Shown: positions 32,299 to 45,084, counted from the stretch's first letter. The stretch: DNA of 64,000 nucleotides from Sphaerulina vaccinii (GCA_022570795.1 JAKUDP010000002.1:992001-1056000); one strand, 5' to 3'. The notes: generated from the letters alone by a model not told the origin. Numbers and translations: made by a program.

Positions 32299-33495
32299 AT
32301 GGTAAGCTGCCATGTCTCACTGAGCATTAGCCTGCTACCTCAGCAAGCTCGGAGACAGACCTGCTGAGAAGTACACACGCTCTGCAGAGATATTTGCTTA
32401 CCTTCTGCCTACAGGCTTTTCTCTCAGCCTCGAACCAGATGCAGCATCTCGAGAGCCAGCTCCAGATCACGAACAACACCATCATGGAGCTGAATGCTTG
32501 CAAGGCGCGCCTCGAAGATCAGTTGAAGGCCTTGAAGCTCGGTAAGTCCAAGTCAAGTTGCTTGATCAGTCGACAAATCATCTCTGTCCGCACGCGAGCA
32601 CCACGCCATTGCCTCTCCAGACAGAACGCATTGCTTTTTGCTCCAATTTGCAGAGAACATTCTCCACCTCTGCGTGCATGCCACAAGTGTCTCAAGCCCT
32701 CCCGTACTAAAGCAACGTGTATGCAGACCCAGAGAAGCGCCTTACTTGCTTCCTCGATCTGCCAGCTGAGATTCGTACCACGATCTATGAGCTCAGCGGT
32801 TGCCTGAAAGTCCTTAAGTGCACCAGACGCTCGTGCAAGGCCGCCATGACTCAGGATCTTGCAACCAAGTACAAGCATGATTGCCGTGAGCGGAAGAGGG
32901 TCAAATCCGGGCTGAAGATACGGAACTGCGCAGTTGAGAGAAGCTGGATGTATGTGTTAATGCCCAATGCAAGTGTCTCACTGAGCTTAGGTTCTATGGC
33001 GGCAATCCAAGGGACAGACACCTCGCTGAAGCGATCCGAATGTTCAGAAATACTTGCTAAGGGTATTCCAGCTCCATTCCCAAGGATCTCGTTCCGGATC
33101 ACCGATACTTCTCGCGCAACGGGGTGTTCGAATTTTTGCCTATCAATCCAGCTCAGCAGCCCGCTCTGACCAAGGTCTGTCGTCAGGTCCGCGAGGAGAC
33201 GCTTCCCATGTTCTATGGCCAGAACAGCTTCGTCATCATAGACGTCGACGAAGCACCCACTTCCATCGAGTTGCTCGAGACTATGCAAGCTTGGCTCAAG
33301 ATGATCGGACTAGACAACGCGGCCAGGCTGTCTACTCTGAAGATTTCGCTGGGTTCTGAGGCATGGGTACCCAGTGCCGAATGGTACAGACGCTTCTCCA
33401 ACGGCATCAAGCAAGCCGGTGGCAAGATGCTAGTGGCAGAGGTCCTGAGAGGGAGCGATCCGAAGGGCCTGGGACCGTATGTTGAGGCAAGCTAG
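32299..33495 (+). pseudogene. F-box-like / DLPAEIRTTIYEL-type gene, apparently broken
   Basis: A plausible start is a three-base exon (ATG 32299-32301) followed by GTAAGC. An exon 32415-32541 encoding a coiled-coil-like segment follows, then an exon from 32727 with CFLDLPAEIRTTIYEL, the N-terminal helix of the fungal F-box-like families. The C-terminal block (from about 33120: LTKVCRQVREETLPMFYGQNSF) is typical of the same families but lies in another frame. That frame is interrupted by a stop near 33057, and I found no GT-AG intron that repairs it. It may be a decaying member or a gene with an unusual intron. Its stop overlaps the convergent HET gene by four bases. Confidence 0.5.
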
Positions 33496-34937
33496 TGTCT
33501 CTCTGCGTACAAGGCTACCGAGGCGACAAGGTCAGAGACAGACCAGTCAAGATTGGACTGTATCTTCGGGAAATTCTTGCTTCCTAGGACTTTCGCATAT
33601 GGTGATGCAGTGACTGGGATATCTCTGATGCGGCGGCCTACGAGACTGCAAAGGCAAGGTATCCATCCAGTAGTATCCGAGGTGGGCGTATTGCAGTGCA
33701 GAGGCTTAGGCAGGCTGCCACCAGGGCAAGTCATATGTTGCACCTGATTCGAGGAGACCACAGCCTTCGCTTGAGAGGGCGTGAGCTCTAAGGCGGTGAT
33801 AAGCTCTTGCAGTGCTGGGGCTGAGATTGTCTTTTCTGCTGCACACAATATTGGTAACAGCTGTATTGCCAAATCTACGGTCGTGAGGCTATAGTCAGTT
33901 TCCGGCTGGGGCAGATGACTTGGCCATCGTATAATGGATCGCAGGCCGTATATGCGGTCGCGCAGGTCTTTGCAATGACAAGTGCCAAACTTCCGCATGG
34001 CTTCGAAAAGAGAAAGTTGTGGCACCGTACCTGATCTGTCGACTTGTCCATTACGCGGACATGGCAACGCTTGCTGTAAAGCGTGAGCGATATGTCTAGG
34101 CAGATTGAGCCTATTCGTCGGTCTAGCCGAGTCTGAGCGTGAGCCACAATGGCGAACGGAATGTATCGCAGTGACAAATCTCCTCAGTCCAATATGTTGG
34201 TCTCCACAGAGCATAAGCACATTACGCGCCAGCGTGATCTCTTGGATGATCCATAATCGCTTCCAGTATTCTCTTCTACCAAAAGCGTTCAAAGCACTGA
34301 GGAAGCGTCCCACTCCATCAGGCATAGCCCCATGCTGGGTTAACTCCTGTTCGACAACGCGGGCCTGCGCTGAGGCTTTGGCGTTTCGGCCTCCTAGACT
34401 GCCCCAATTACCTTCGAGCAGAGTCGTGAACAAGAATTCGCTGTCATTGTCATGAGCATCAAGGCATACAAGCACAATACTGGCATTCCAATATATGGAG
34501 CCCATAATCGTGACCTGCTGAGATCTTTCTCGTACATCTGCCTGGTTGACGCATATGCTATCAATCCAGAAATGTCCAAGTCGGGCGTGGTTCAAGGCAG
34601 AGGCCTGCTGCAAAGCATAGTAACAATTCGCGCCGACTTCGAAGGATAGCCCATTGACAGTGATTTTCCGTCTTTCGCTCGAGGTGCCCCATGTGTAGAA
34701 GAAGTTTGCGTAGGGCGGGCATCCATTCTGGTCGAAGACTTCTAAGTGGCAGGCTATGCCACTATCACTTGGCACGAATCGCAACAGGCGCATCTGTCTC
34801 GTGGCATCTTCGAGATGAGCTGTGTTGAAGACGCTGCATGACCCTGCTGAGCTGGTACTTGCAGCTGATGTCGTCTGCGGCAGGCGGGCCCATTGCGAGG
34901 AGAGATAACTCCATGCTTCTTCGTCATCTTCCATCAC
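33492..34937 (-). CDS. HET-domain protein (heterokaryon-incompatibility type)
   Basis: Intronless, 481 residues. The HET domain occupies about residues 65-225: YANFFYTWGTSSERRKITVNG (the family usually has ALSYxWG), FWIDSICVNQADVRERSQQVTIMGSIY, VLVCLD, and the later WIIQEITLARNVLMLCGDQ. The C-terminal part (DRIYGLRSII..., LPQPETDYS) also follows HET proteins. Such proteins mediate non-self recognition after hyphal fusion, and many HET genes are accessory and of unknown partner. The first block is diverged (F-F-Y-T-W-G). No extra NACHT or ankyrin module is present. Its neighbour is a broken F-box-like gene. Confidence 0.85.
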   Translation of the reverse strand: MMEDDEEAWSYLSSQWARLPQTTSAASTSSAGSCSVFNTAHLEDATRQMRLLRFVPSDSGIACHLEVFDQNGCPPYANFFYTWGTSSERRKITVNGLSFEVGANCYYALQQASALNHARLGHFWIDSICVNQADVRERSQQVTIMGSIYWNASIVLVCLDAHDNDSEFLFTTLLEGNWGSLGGRNAKASAQARVVEQELTQHGAMPDGVGRFLSALNAFGRREYWKRLWIIQEITLARNVLMLCGDQHIGLRRFVTAIHSVRHCGSRSDSARPTNRLNLPRHIAHALQQALPCPRNGQVDRSGTVPQLSLFEAMRKFGTCHCKDLRDRIYGLRSIIRWPSHLPQPETDYSLTTVDLAIQLLPILCAAEKTISAPALQELITALELTPSQAKAVVSSNQVQHMTCPGGSLPKPLHCNTPTSDTTGWIPCLCSLVGRRIRDIPVTASPYAKVLGSKNFPKIQSNLDWSVSDLVASVALYAERH

Positions 34938-35175
34938 CAGGCGGACTGTACATCTCCAGGTCTCTCTGGCGAAGCAAGTTCATGGAGGTTCCTCTTGAGC
35001 CACGTTGGTGATCTTTGGTGATTGCAGATGTAGAGGAAGAGAACAGGAAGCGAAGTCGCGAGAATCCCGAGAATCCCTCGCGTCCCGCGTCATGTCCAAA
35101 ACAGGGATCATGAGTTAGCGTGCAGCCGACAAGGACAAATAACATTACTGTATATACTATCACCATACTGTGTGT

Positions 35176-38039
35176 TCAGAGCTGCCTCGAGAACCGATTT
35201 TTCAGTCTCCCCACTGGCGAATCCATCTCGAACGTCTGCGTGAACCTACTGCGACTGAACCTCGGCGATGCCACATTCATCACATTCTCATTCGGTCCTT
35301 GACTGTCCACGTAGAAGTGGTCACCATATTTGTGCATCTTCCAGCTGGTCTTGTATTGCTCCCCACTAGGACCACAGCCGCAGCTTCCTGCCAATTCTTG
35401 ACTTGGTGGCGAGTTCACTGCCAGAGAAAAGAGATGAACAGGTTCGGAAAAGTCAGTGTACCAGTCCCGGTGCCAGATGAAGTACAGTAAGATCGCCACA
35501 TTCATGACAAACACTGCGACGAGAACCACATAGAATAGCTTCTGGTAGCCTTGGGAGCCGCCGCTGGCATATTGCTGCACGCGAATGGATGCATTGAAAT
35601 CCTGATGATCGCCTTCAATCGTGGTGTCAGTGTAGTCCCAGTACATGTAGAATGGAGCATCCTTAGAAGACTGGATAAGAGTATTTCCCGCCAGCACAGC
35701 AAGTGCCTCTGCTGTGGATGGCAAAGCAGTGCTGAGCTTAGGCTCTGTCACAACGAATTGCGACAACAGTCGGGCATTGGAAGCATTGCCAGCGAACTGA
35801 CCAGCGTTGAGCGACAGACCTGTAAATTATTGTCAGCTTGAAACCAATAGAAGCGAATGGTATGACATACTGCGAGCCCATTCAGAGGCCATGTTCGGCC
35901 AATCTGTATTGTAGGTGATGGGTCCGCTGGGCGCAGCCGGTACACTTCTGTTGAACTGAAGAGGGTCGTCCGTGTGGCACACAGCTTCCATCGTTGCCCC
36001 ACTGCTGCTCGCATTATAATGTGTCGCGCAATGCGGTGTCTGACCGGCTTGGAGCTGACACAAGCCATAATTCTTGTCTTCCACAGGCGCTTGTGCGTAG
36101 TTCATAGGTCCGCCTTTCAGCAGAATGTACATGGCTGTTGCACCATAAGCCATCATACCTTTCGTCTCATTGATGACAGTGTTGTAGTCATTCGGAAGCA
36201 GAGGAAAGACTGGGGGATAATTCGCTGTTGCATATTCCGGACCCCACTGGAAGATCTTGTTGAGGTCCTCAGGTACGCCAGTGCCGTTCGCATTCGTCAG
36301 ATATAAATCGGTACCGTTAGGGTATTGAAGACAATATGGCCATGTGCCCCAACCAGTCTCGTCACAAGCCGTTGTGTTGCGGTCGCCCCACTGTGTATAC
36401 ACGAAAGGCTGCATTTGTGTCTTAGTCAGTGTCACGCACAGGACATTGACTATAGGCGATGGTACGGAAGCACGTATGCTGTATGTGGCGCCATCAACTT
36501 CGTAAGGCTGCATGATGTTGTTGATCGGATCGATGGCTGCTTGGACGACGCCAATATGTGGCATGGCCATTGTAACATTATTCACAATGTAGTTTGGGAA
36601 CTCCTTCTCGTATTGGTGCGTAGTATTGGTAATCTCGATCCAGGGCGCAATGATGGTTGTGTTGTCGTTATAAAGCGCGTAGCCCTTCGGGCGAGTTTCC
36701 AAGTCCTTGGTACTGTTGCCATATGCGCGTGCAGCATCTGTCCAGGTGGCCAGGAAGTTGTGAAAGTTATGAAAAGCATTTGCAGCGTGATCGATCTGGA
36801 GGCAGGTGGTCCCACTGTTGTCCACCGCACCGACGACAAAAGCTTCATCGTAGTTGGGCTTCACTGGAGTTTTGCAATTGCCGGATATGTAGATCGGATT
36901 GGCATACTGGGTCTTGACTAGTCCGCGCATGAGCATTGACTGGAAGTCTGGGATGACAAGCTGAGGCTGAACCAATGCTGTAGCCGCTGATGTGTAGAGA
37001 CTGCGAGTGTTAGTATTGAGCCTCTACAGAAAACGCGAGTTCTCCATGCTTACATTGCCAGAAGAGCGGCCAGAAATGACACGACGCCTAGGAATGTCAC
37101 TCCAGCATATCGAACACTTTCCCACTGTGTCAACATCGTGCCAGGCTGAAGCACCCATGCGCGCATGCTCAGCTCGGCCAATGTAACACCGCAAGCATGT
37201 TCCAACTTGAAAGCCCTTCGCGCGAGCGCCTGGCCGATAAAGGCAACGATGATCGTCACGAACGACAACTCGATCAGCTTAGCAAAGAAGGACGTAAGAA
37301 AGGCCGCAGAGGAAGGCGTAAGCTTCCCGCCTTGTTGACGAATGGCACGTCCATACTTTGGCTGAGATATCGCAATGATCAGAAATATGGCTGAGAAGAC
37401 AGTCGAAAAGACTGCCAAGATCAAGATAGTGACTGAGATCCAATTCGTGAGCCTCCCGTGCTTGTGCGATTTCTTGCTTTGGCAATGTTGATGTGGCTCG
37501 AAGTCTTCGTTGTTGTATGCTGAGCGCACAGAGATAAGTCCAGCGTCAGACTGAGCATATGTTGACGCTGCTCCAGACTGAAGAGATATGCGGGAGTCCT
37601 TGTGCTTCGGGTTGTACGATAGATCAAACGATTCCTCAAACTTGGTCGACCCAGTCATCGCACCAGTTGATGGCGGTGAGTATGGCGTATAATTCTGATC
37701 GGGTGTCTTTCTGACATTGCTTGCTGCCTCCTTGGGAGGTGTCGCTGGCAGAACTGCTGGCTCAGACTTCTTAGAGGAGCCCTCTGAGATGATGCCGAGG
37801 CCATGGTTCCGTCCAGCACCCTGACTGTACGCGGGTGCTGGAGTTATCTCGTCGTCGGCCAGCGTGTCGGTAATGTCTCTCGTCTGTGGGCTATCATTGA
37901 ATGACACTGATGGCACCCTTGTATATCCTGGTCTGTGTCTTGCTGCGGCAGAAAATAATGGCGTTGCTGGACTTGCTGTGGGTGCTGGAGAAGCATCATT
38001 CAGCAGACCTCGTTGCTCCGGGTTGTTTGGTAGAGACAT
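35176..38039 (-). CDS. Large N-glycosylated fungal membrane protein, unnamed family
   Basis: Three exons (38039-37054, 37000-35871, 35819-35176), introns 53 and 51 nt, giving 919 residues. The N-terminal 195 residues are Ser/Pro/Thr-rich and cytosolic-like, followed by three transmembrane segments (about 197-222, 240-265, 308-340). A luminal/extracellular domain of about 450 residues with many Asn-x-Ser/Thr sites and paired Cys follows, then a last transmembrane helix (about 805-830) and a 90-residue cytosolic tail. The block LTNWISVTILILAVFSTVFS plus GVTLAELSMRAWVLQPGTM is characteristic of a widespread Pezizomycotina family without known function. The splice junctions keep transmembrane segment 3 continuous (SFLAALLAILYTSA). 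Confidence 0.8.
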
Positions 38040-39032
38040 CTTCTGTCATCGTCTCACAAGATCGACGTCGCCAATGCCACTAATCGCACTCAATGCGGGC
38101 CGACGAACGGGAATCTGCAGAATAGTGTCGTTTCAAGATGTAGAACGCGTCCGTGTAACGTAGGATAAGTGAAACGAAAGAGCAGCAAGCTTGCGAGAGA
38201 TGGGTCGCCTACCTGGTCGTGTAAGGCTGTGATCATCGAGCGCGCGGCCGAGGAATCACAAGGAATTCAGCTACATCGGGTGAGTAGATGTGGCTGGCAT
38301 TGCATGCAGCCAGACTCGGTCGAGGCTAGGTGCGAAAGAGTCGACCCGAAGGATGTGAGCCCATCAGGCTGTTGTGGGTGCTACAGGATTCGTCAATGGT
38401 CGCATGTACATGCAGCTGGTTCGCTATCTTGCTGCACCCTTCGCAGGCGCAAGGCTGTGCCCATTGGCTTGATCGCCGTTCGTGCAGGAGGAGCTCCAGG
38501 GTTCTGAAAGTTCTGTTCTTACGATTTCAGTACCTCAAGAATGTTGCGTGTCACTTTGAAGATGGTAGGACGTGATCTGCCCGAGATAGTGGTCATAGTA
38601 CAAGTACAGATGTCGTGCGTCCATCTTCGCGACTCCTGCAAGATCCCGCAATTGCTGCAGCTAGAGTGCGCCGCACGATCCTTAGCAACGTGCTCGAGCT
38701 CTCGGCGTGTTGGACCTGTTGGTGAAGACGTGGAGCTAATGCGCTCCATCGCGTGTGCTCAGCTGAGCAAAATAGAAAAGAGGTGACGAGGATGAAGGTG
38801 AGATGGATTCGGAAGCGAGAAGTCCAATCCGAAACTTGCGATTCTTGGCATTTGCAGCAACAAGGAAGGCACGATCAGACCTCACCAATGATACCAATGT
38901 GTAAACGTTTGCTGATGTATACATAGAGTACACGCAGTCGGAGCATTGCCCGAATATGTCTTACACGATTTACATCAAGGTATGGTATGACTAGCAGCGC
39001 TTACATCCTCTAATGCCACGCCCGAAGAATCC
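38040..39032. other. Intergenic
   Basis: About 990 bases with no supportable gene; upstream region of the membrane-protein gene and 3' flank of the phosphatase gene. Confidence 0.45.
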
Positions 39033-39918
39033 TCATACTGGACTCAGGTTCTTCCTCAAGCCCTCAATCTCCGTATCATCTAACTTGCAGTACTCCCTCA
39101 TATACTTTTCCGCTCCGCCAAACTCCTTCTCAATCATCTCAACCGTCGCAGTCATATTCTCCTTCTTACTACTAACCATATTCTTCACCCCATCAGCATT
39201 GCCCTCCAACTTCGGATTCTTGAGCAGCCTCTCTGTGAACAAAGGTTTCAGATGCTCTAATCCAACATCCGTCAAAGCATACTCTTCTCCAATAGCTTCC
39301 TTATCAACCCCAACCAACATCTTCAGCAGCGCAACAAGCACTCCCGTTCGGTCTTTGCCCGCAGTGCAATGCACTAGACATGGCTTTGCATTCGGTTCAG
39401 CCAGATATCTGAAGATCTTCCCATAGGCTTCAGGCGCAGCGAGTAGGATATCGTAGTAGGCTTTCACGAAGCCTTCTGAACCAGAACGAGTGTATTGTTG
39501 ATACCTCAATCCAACTTGTTCAGGTCCATAATCTTTTGCTGCGAAGACTGGTGTCCATTGACGTGTCATGCCATGCTTTCTGAAAGGGTCGGGAGCATCG
39601 ATTTCTACGCCTTGCCATTCGGGTCCATCGCGTTGTATCTCGGGTGTTGAGCGAAGGTCGAATATGGTGTGAATGCCTGTGCATTGAAGCAATTGATCAG
39701 CTCTGCATTCTCCTGGGTACCTTTACAGTGCTGCGAAGTTTCCATAGCATACCTAATTCCTTGTTCATCTGCTCCAGTCCTTCTTCCGTCGCTTTGCTTG
39801 GATCCGCAGATCGATAGATGAGGCCTTGTCTGAAGGTCTTACCATCTCCTGCATCGCGAAAGTTCGCTGTGCCTGGTATCTCTACAAACGGTGGCGAAGG
39901 TAATGCTGATGATGCCAT
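39033..39918 (-). CDS. Tyrosine-protein phosphatase, fungal Y_phosphatase3 type
   Basis: Two exons (39918-39753, 39676-39033), intron 76 nt, giving 269 residues. Begins with the family block IPGTANFRDAG...GLIYRSADPS (residues 13-40). DLRSTPEI follows, then the P-loop HCTAGKDRTG (C-x5-R, about residues 155-164), and a helical C-terminus. The extra Lys-Asp in the P-loop (CTAGKDR) is normal for this group, whose members act on phosphotyrosine or on phosphoinositides. The physiological substrate is unknown. No targeting signal is seen, so cytosolic. Confidence 0.88.
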
Positions 39919-40976
39919 CTCTTTGGAACTTGATGAATATCGATAACAGTTCCACTCTTGCCAATATGGCTACGTGGTACAGCCTTATGCTATGTTATCC
40001 TTCGGAGCAATAAGTCGCCGACTTGCCCATCTACGGGCTATGGGATGTCTCCCCTCGTGTATGCGATCGCACAGCATCTTCACGTATATGCTGATTGACA
40101 GCTGAGTATAACAATTGCTTCGTGTCGTAGGCAGAAGGTACGAGATGGCCTATCAATGATCTATGATCGAGCGGGACAGCCTCGAACCGTGAAGAGATCG
40201 GCATCTGCCGGGTAAACAAACTTCACCAGGTCGCCAAGAAAGTATCTATCAACCTGCATGTGACTTTTCCATTGACCTGGTCAGGAAGGCGTGTAGTCCC
40301 ATGAATTGCGGGTTAGATCAGCTGATACGGGCTGCCTAATCAGTTCTTCGGTGCATTGCAGGCAGTATGCGATGATGAGCAGTATATCCAGGTCTATCAG
40401 GGACTCCGCCTCATATCGCATTGCTTCCGACTGAACCAGCTCAGGTTGCGCGGATATACGATGTACGAGGATCAACCTGCAATGCCACGCTTCGGGTCAT
40501 GCTGCTCAGCAGTAGATGAGATGATCCTGAGAACAAGGAGCATGAAGAGTGTCGGTGAAGTGACTGAGAAGACGTGGACTAAAATGGCAGGGCAGGGAAG
40601 CTAAAGAAAAAGACGAGCAGCCCAATGGGTAAGGGTCGTTTTCGGGCAACATCGTCGGCATGGGCAGACATTGCAGGCTCGGATGGAGGACGAGATGATG
40701 AAGAGTAGGACAGAGGGAAGTCGTGACGGAAACGAAAGATACGAAGAAGAGCCTGTCGCTGAAAAGAGGAAGTGCTTCAGAGGCCAGAATGACCATGGCA
40801 GCGAAGTGTGTTGATGGGCATGTTGTTCTTGGAGACTACAACACTGATACTGGTCAGTGGACTTCCGAGCAATAGCTATCGCACACAATCTCCTCATATC
40901 TCCAAGCCGCAGAATGTTTGCACCGCCATGTCCACGAGACTTAAAAGGCCACGCGGTGAGCATTGGTATGCGGATC
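39919..40976. other. Intergenic
   Basis: About 1.06 kb with no supportable gene; short open frames on both strands lack coding character. Confidence 0.45.
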
Positions 40977-43006
40977 CTACTGAACTGAGCAGGTTGGGAG
41001 AAAGGACGCCTCCTCATCCGGACCTACTGAGTCGACAGCATCTTCTCCGTCGAAGCTCAATGATGTGTTACCCAGTTCAACTCCCCCAGCGGATGCGCTG
41101 AAGGTCAACAGACCCTGACGAGCACCAAAGTGAATACGGTATTGGATGTCGACCTGATGGACAACTTTACCTCCGACGACTCTTCTCGGGAATTGACCCA
41201 GATCGACATCACTGAAATCAAGCTTGAAAGTGGCGACTTTGCTGCAGCCTCCAAATCTGACATGATCTGGCGGATCGTCGTGCTCTGAAGACCAAATGGT
41301 CAGCGGCTGGTTTCCCGGGTTGGCGGCAAAGATGTTTCTTGTGAAGTCCATTTTGATGTTGGTATGCTCATCAACAACCGAGCCCTTTGCGAGCTCCCAG
41401 TGCATGTTGCCGTGGCCGCCCAAACGACCATTCCATGGCGACTTGAGCTTGTCCTCCTCTCGATGACGCAAAGGGTCGAAGTCGTCAACATATGCGAAGC
41501 CGTAGTGTCGACGAGCGCGTCGTGATGTGGGTTGTATGTCGTGCAGCCCGCTGAGTGCTGCTCCACGCACGATTGCGGCTTGAGGATGCTCCGGGCAGAT
41601 GAGTCGTATGCCCATGGGCTGACACCAGTCCCGAATGCGCTCGTTGAGATACACAGAGTCGCCGAAACCCCCAACGAGGATCACCGTCTTTATGGTGATC
41701 ACGCCGTTCTGGCGCTTCTCTGCATCAAGCTGAGTCTGGAGAAGTGCGAGGATCTTGTCCACTACGGGGGCAAACAGGTGGCGCAGTTCTTCTTCGTAAA
41801 TCTTCACGGAGTGGGTGTCCGCGTCATAATGCTCAGAGTCATCGATTCCCGGCATCACACAAATCATCTCGTGATACTTGCGTGGATCCTTTGACTTGCC
41901 AGCATCACGCTTCACGCCTTCAAATGCTTTCATCAGCGAGCTCGTCGGGCCTCGATTCGCCCAATTGAGATTGGTGTAGAAACCCCCGAAGATGGTCTCC
42001 ATCCACTTGATGAACTCGCGGTCCACATATGTTGATCCGCACTTGCCACCAGTGCCGACAACCAGCTCATCGAATTCAAGCTTGGGTTCAATAGCAGTGA
42101 TACGATAACTGATGATGTCCACTGTGCCGCCACCACAGTCACAAATCAAGACACTGTCGCCTGGCTTGATCTGCTCTTGGGAAGCTCCGCGACTGAGAGA
42201 GTGAAGTGTAGCAATTGCGGCTGCCTCGGGCTCACGAATCAAGTCAATCTGTGAGTCGCGGTGAAATGGTAGTTGAGCCTGCTTAGCTGCCTGGCGAGCA
42301 GCGCGACGTGTGTCGGACTTTGCTTTGTCACTCCAGACGGCGGGAACGGTGAATCGGAAATCGAGTGGTGTGGCAGCAAGGACCTCGTGTGAGATACGCT
42401 GTGCGAGGTACTCATGCGCGAAAGTGGCGATCTCCTGAAGGAAATCTGCACACAGATCGACTGCATTCTTGAAGGACGGCTTTTCTAGCACGCCCTTGCC
42501 TTCGCTGGTCGCCACCCTTGGATCATCGTACTTCGTCTTCAGTGCTTCATCGAGCAGCAGCTTGAACCAGGAGTATGACTTCATCTTCGGACGCACATCG
42601 AAGCCCCAGATATTGATCTTCGAATCGTTCTCCCGGCTATACGCGATGCGAGATGGTGTCTTCCACAAAGCGTCTGTTTCGCCGCTGGGGCCAGGCCAAG
42701 TCCGAATGACATCGACGTGATCAATGGTCTTCGTGTGCGCGCCAGCTGTGGAAATCCAGCTCACTCCTGTGTAGGTGGTTCCGAAGTCTGATGCATGTTA
42801 GCTGCTGTGGAATCTTGCGGAGCCCTTCGACACCACTAACCAACACCTATAATTATCTTGTGTACATCGCAGCTCGCCAGTTGCTCCAAATCTAGCTTGT
42901 TGAGGCCGGTACCGAGGTCGTCGCCACCTGCTGGCGAGGAATCATCCCAAGATGGTGCTTCTGCTTGGCGCTTCTGGCGACGACGCTCTCGCTGGGTGGG
43001 AGGCAT
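40977..43006 (-). CDS. HSP70-like ATPase (HSPA12-type, divergent)
   Basis: Two exons (43006-42841, 42787-40977), intron 53 nt, giving 658 residues. A 50-residue charged N-terminal extension precedes IIIGVDFGTTYTGVSW, the phosphate-1 motif of the actin/HSP70 fold, which is recreated only by the splice. Further motifs: LICDCGGGTVDIISY (phosphate 2), VGGFGDSVYLNERI (adenosine), and EPEAAAIATL (connect region). The C-terminal 200 residues resemble a beta-rich region but not the canonical HSP70 substrate domain, and there is no EEVD. Such divergent HSP70-like proteins are expanded in filamentous fungi and often sit in accessory regions. The gene is head-to-head with the coiled-coil gene at 43295. 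Confidence 0.85.
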
Positions 43007-43294
43007 CTTGTGGGAGTGCTGAGACAGAGAGGCAGAGCTTGTGGGTGAGATCCAAGGTGATGTCAAAGGAGAGAAAGGGTGTTCACAGAACAGAACAGAA
43101 GAGTTTGGTCGTCGACACCAAACGCACGCGGCAACCTGCATTTGTTTGTTGTGCAGGGGTTCGCGTTGTGTTCCGGGAGAAGGTGATAGATCACTTTTCG
43201 CCACTCGAAACTTCACTACTTTCAGATTCTGGCACCTCACTCGAAACCACATCTTCGACTCCAAGTGTTCTGCGTCTCTCCACCACCGCTCAAT
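43007..43294. promoter_or_regulatory. Compact divergent promoter
   Basis: 288 bases separate the start codons of the HSP70-like gene (minus) and the coiled-coil gene (plus), so both promoters must lie here. No specific box could be assigned. Confidence 0.5.
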
Positions 43295-45084
43295 ATGGCG
43301 TCTCTGTCGTCAGAAGAGCACGAGAATATCATCAACATCCACCCAAGAAATGGCATTCTCAGTTCTATCAGTTCTATGTGGTCAGCGTCGACTCCTGAAC
43401 CGACGCCTCTCCAGTATTGTCAAGAACAGCTCAGACTCACTCGAGACCTGCTTGATGTCTCGAAGGCCCAGCTGGGCGTAGCGGTGGCCCAACAAGAGCA
43501 AATGCGCAATGAGCATGAACAGAAGACCAAAGATCTGAGGCGGATGCTGGCCAAAGAATGGGGTGAGAAGAATGAGAAGACCAAGAAAGTCGCCGAGGAT
43601 CAGACCAAGAACCAGTGTCGCAAGGATCATGATAAGAAGATGAAAGACCGCTTGCAGGCAGCAAAGCAGGACCATGAAGGAGAAATGAAAAGGCGCGTGC
43701 TGATAATGCAGGAAAGGCATGACACCAACATCAACAAGTGCCTGCGGGATGCTGAGAAAGACTACGAGAAGAAAGTGAACGATCGTCTGCAGGAATCCAA
43801 GCGTGACCACGAAAAGGAGATGAACAAGCGGCTGCAATCAATGAAGCAGGAACACGACAAACAGATGCTTGCTCAAGTTGCACGATACAAAGCTCTGGAG
43901 TCATCTCACAAGACAGTCCCGACGCCAGCACCTAAGCTTACCTTTCCGGCCAGTGGCAAGAGCATGGCATCGGATAATGTCCCCTCCAAGACTCTGCAAT
44001 CATACGAGAAGAAAATCGCTGCCTTGACTACTGATCTAAGAAAGATGCAAGAAGCCAAGCTGAAGGACATCGAAGCAGTTCGCTGGACTCCTTTGTCACC
44101 ATCGACTGTCGAGCGCAAGCTGAACTCAATAGTGAGCGACATCAAGCGCTGGGCTGAGAAGCATGCAAGGTTTTCTCTCGACCACATACTCGACAATTTC
44201 GACAGCATTTCTGTGAGACTTCTCGCCGAGGGCTGCATTGGATCGGGGGACGACTTGCGAGATGCTATCATGGACAGCATCAAGATGCAGAAGTCAGGGA
44301 AAGCCGCAGCTCTCTTACTGTCAGCCTTGGTCGCCACCCTGCTGATGAAGGATCTAGTCGGTCAGCCCTTCTTTGCCTTCACTGCTGGGGATAACAGTCA
44401 ACGCTTTCGCAAGCGAGATGGCAGCGTACTGCAGAAGAATATGGATGTGATCATGGAAAGTAAGTCACACACCTTACCACCTCAATGCGCGATGCCCATT
44501 ACAGCCACTAACTCATCACAGATGACGATCAATCCGCTCACGCCTGGCGCTGTCTGACTCTCCGACTCCTTGATCCAGCCGACGCAGTACCAAACACAAT
44601 CGGCGCAGACATGAAAGAGATCGCCAGAACCAGTCGTGAATCATCTGCCAAGCAGTGGGCAGCTGGCATCGTGGAAGAAATTGCCAACAAAGTGCAACTG
44701 ATCCCACGAGTCAACCTGGACACCGTTAGAGCAGAGCTCGAGGCTATCGCCATCGATACTGCGGAGCTTTCCTGGTCTTTATGGACTCGTAAGCAGTTTT
44801 TCGAGGTCTGGAAGTGGCAGGATCTGAAGCCAGAAGGAGACGAATACCAGGAGTTGGCATACAGATCGGACGCTCAAAGCATGCAGCCTCATGCGCTTCA
44901 TACTGCGGAGCTCGCAGAGGACGAAGATGCACTGAATGGTAATGCAGCTGTATTGCTGTGCAGCCCAGCGATGGTTGCTTGGGGCAATGCTGATGGAGGC
45001 GACTACGAGACCGAGAAGATCTGGCGCAAAGCAGTTGTCTGGTTCCGTACGTCCAACGAGTCTGCGACCGGCGCAGCAAAGTGA
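43295..45084 (+). CDS. Coiled-coil protein of unknown function
   Basis: Two exons (43295-44459, 44522-45084), intron 62 nt, giving 575 residues. Residues about 45-190 are a long, highly charged coiled coil with a loose repeat of about 20 residues (KDHDKKMKDRLQAAKQDHEG-like, four to five times). A second short coiled segment lies near 225-260. A globular, mostly helical C-terminal part follows, including a Leu/Ala-rich helix near 335-350, probably amphipathic rather than membrane-spanning. The C-terminal domain (WSLWTRKQFFEVWKW) occurs in fungal unknown proteins often found near HET/HSP70-like genes; that is my recollection only. No catalytic motif. Confidence 0.75.
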
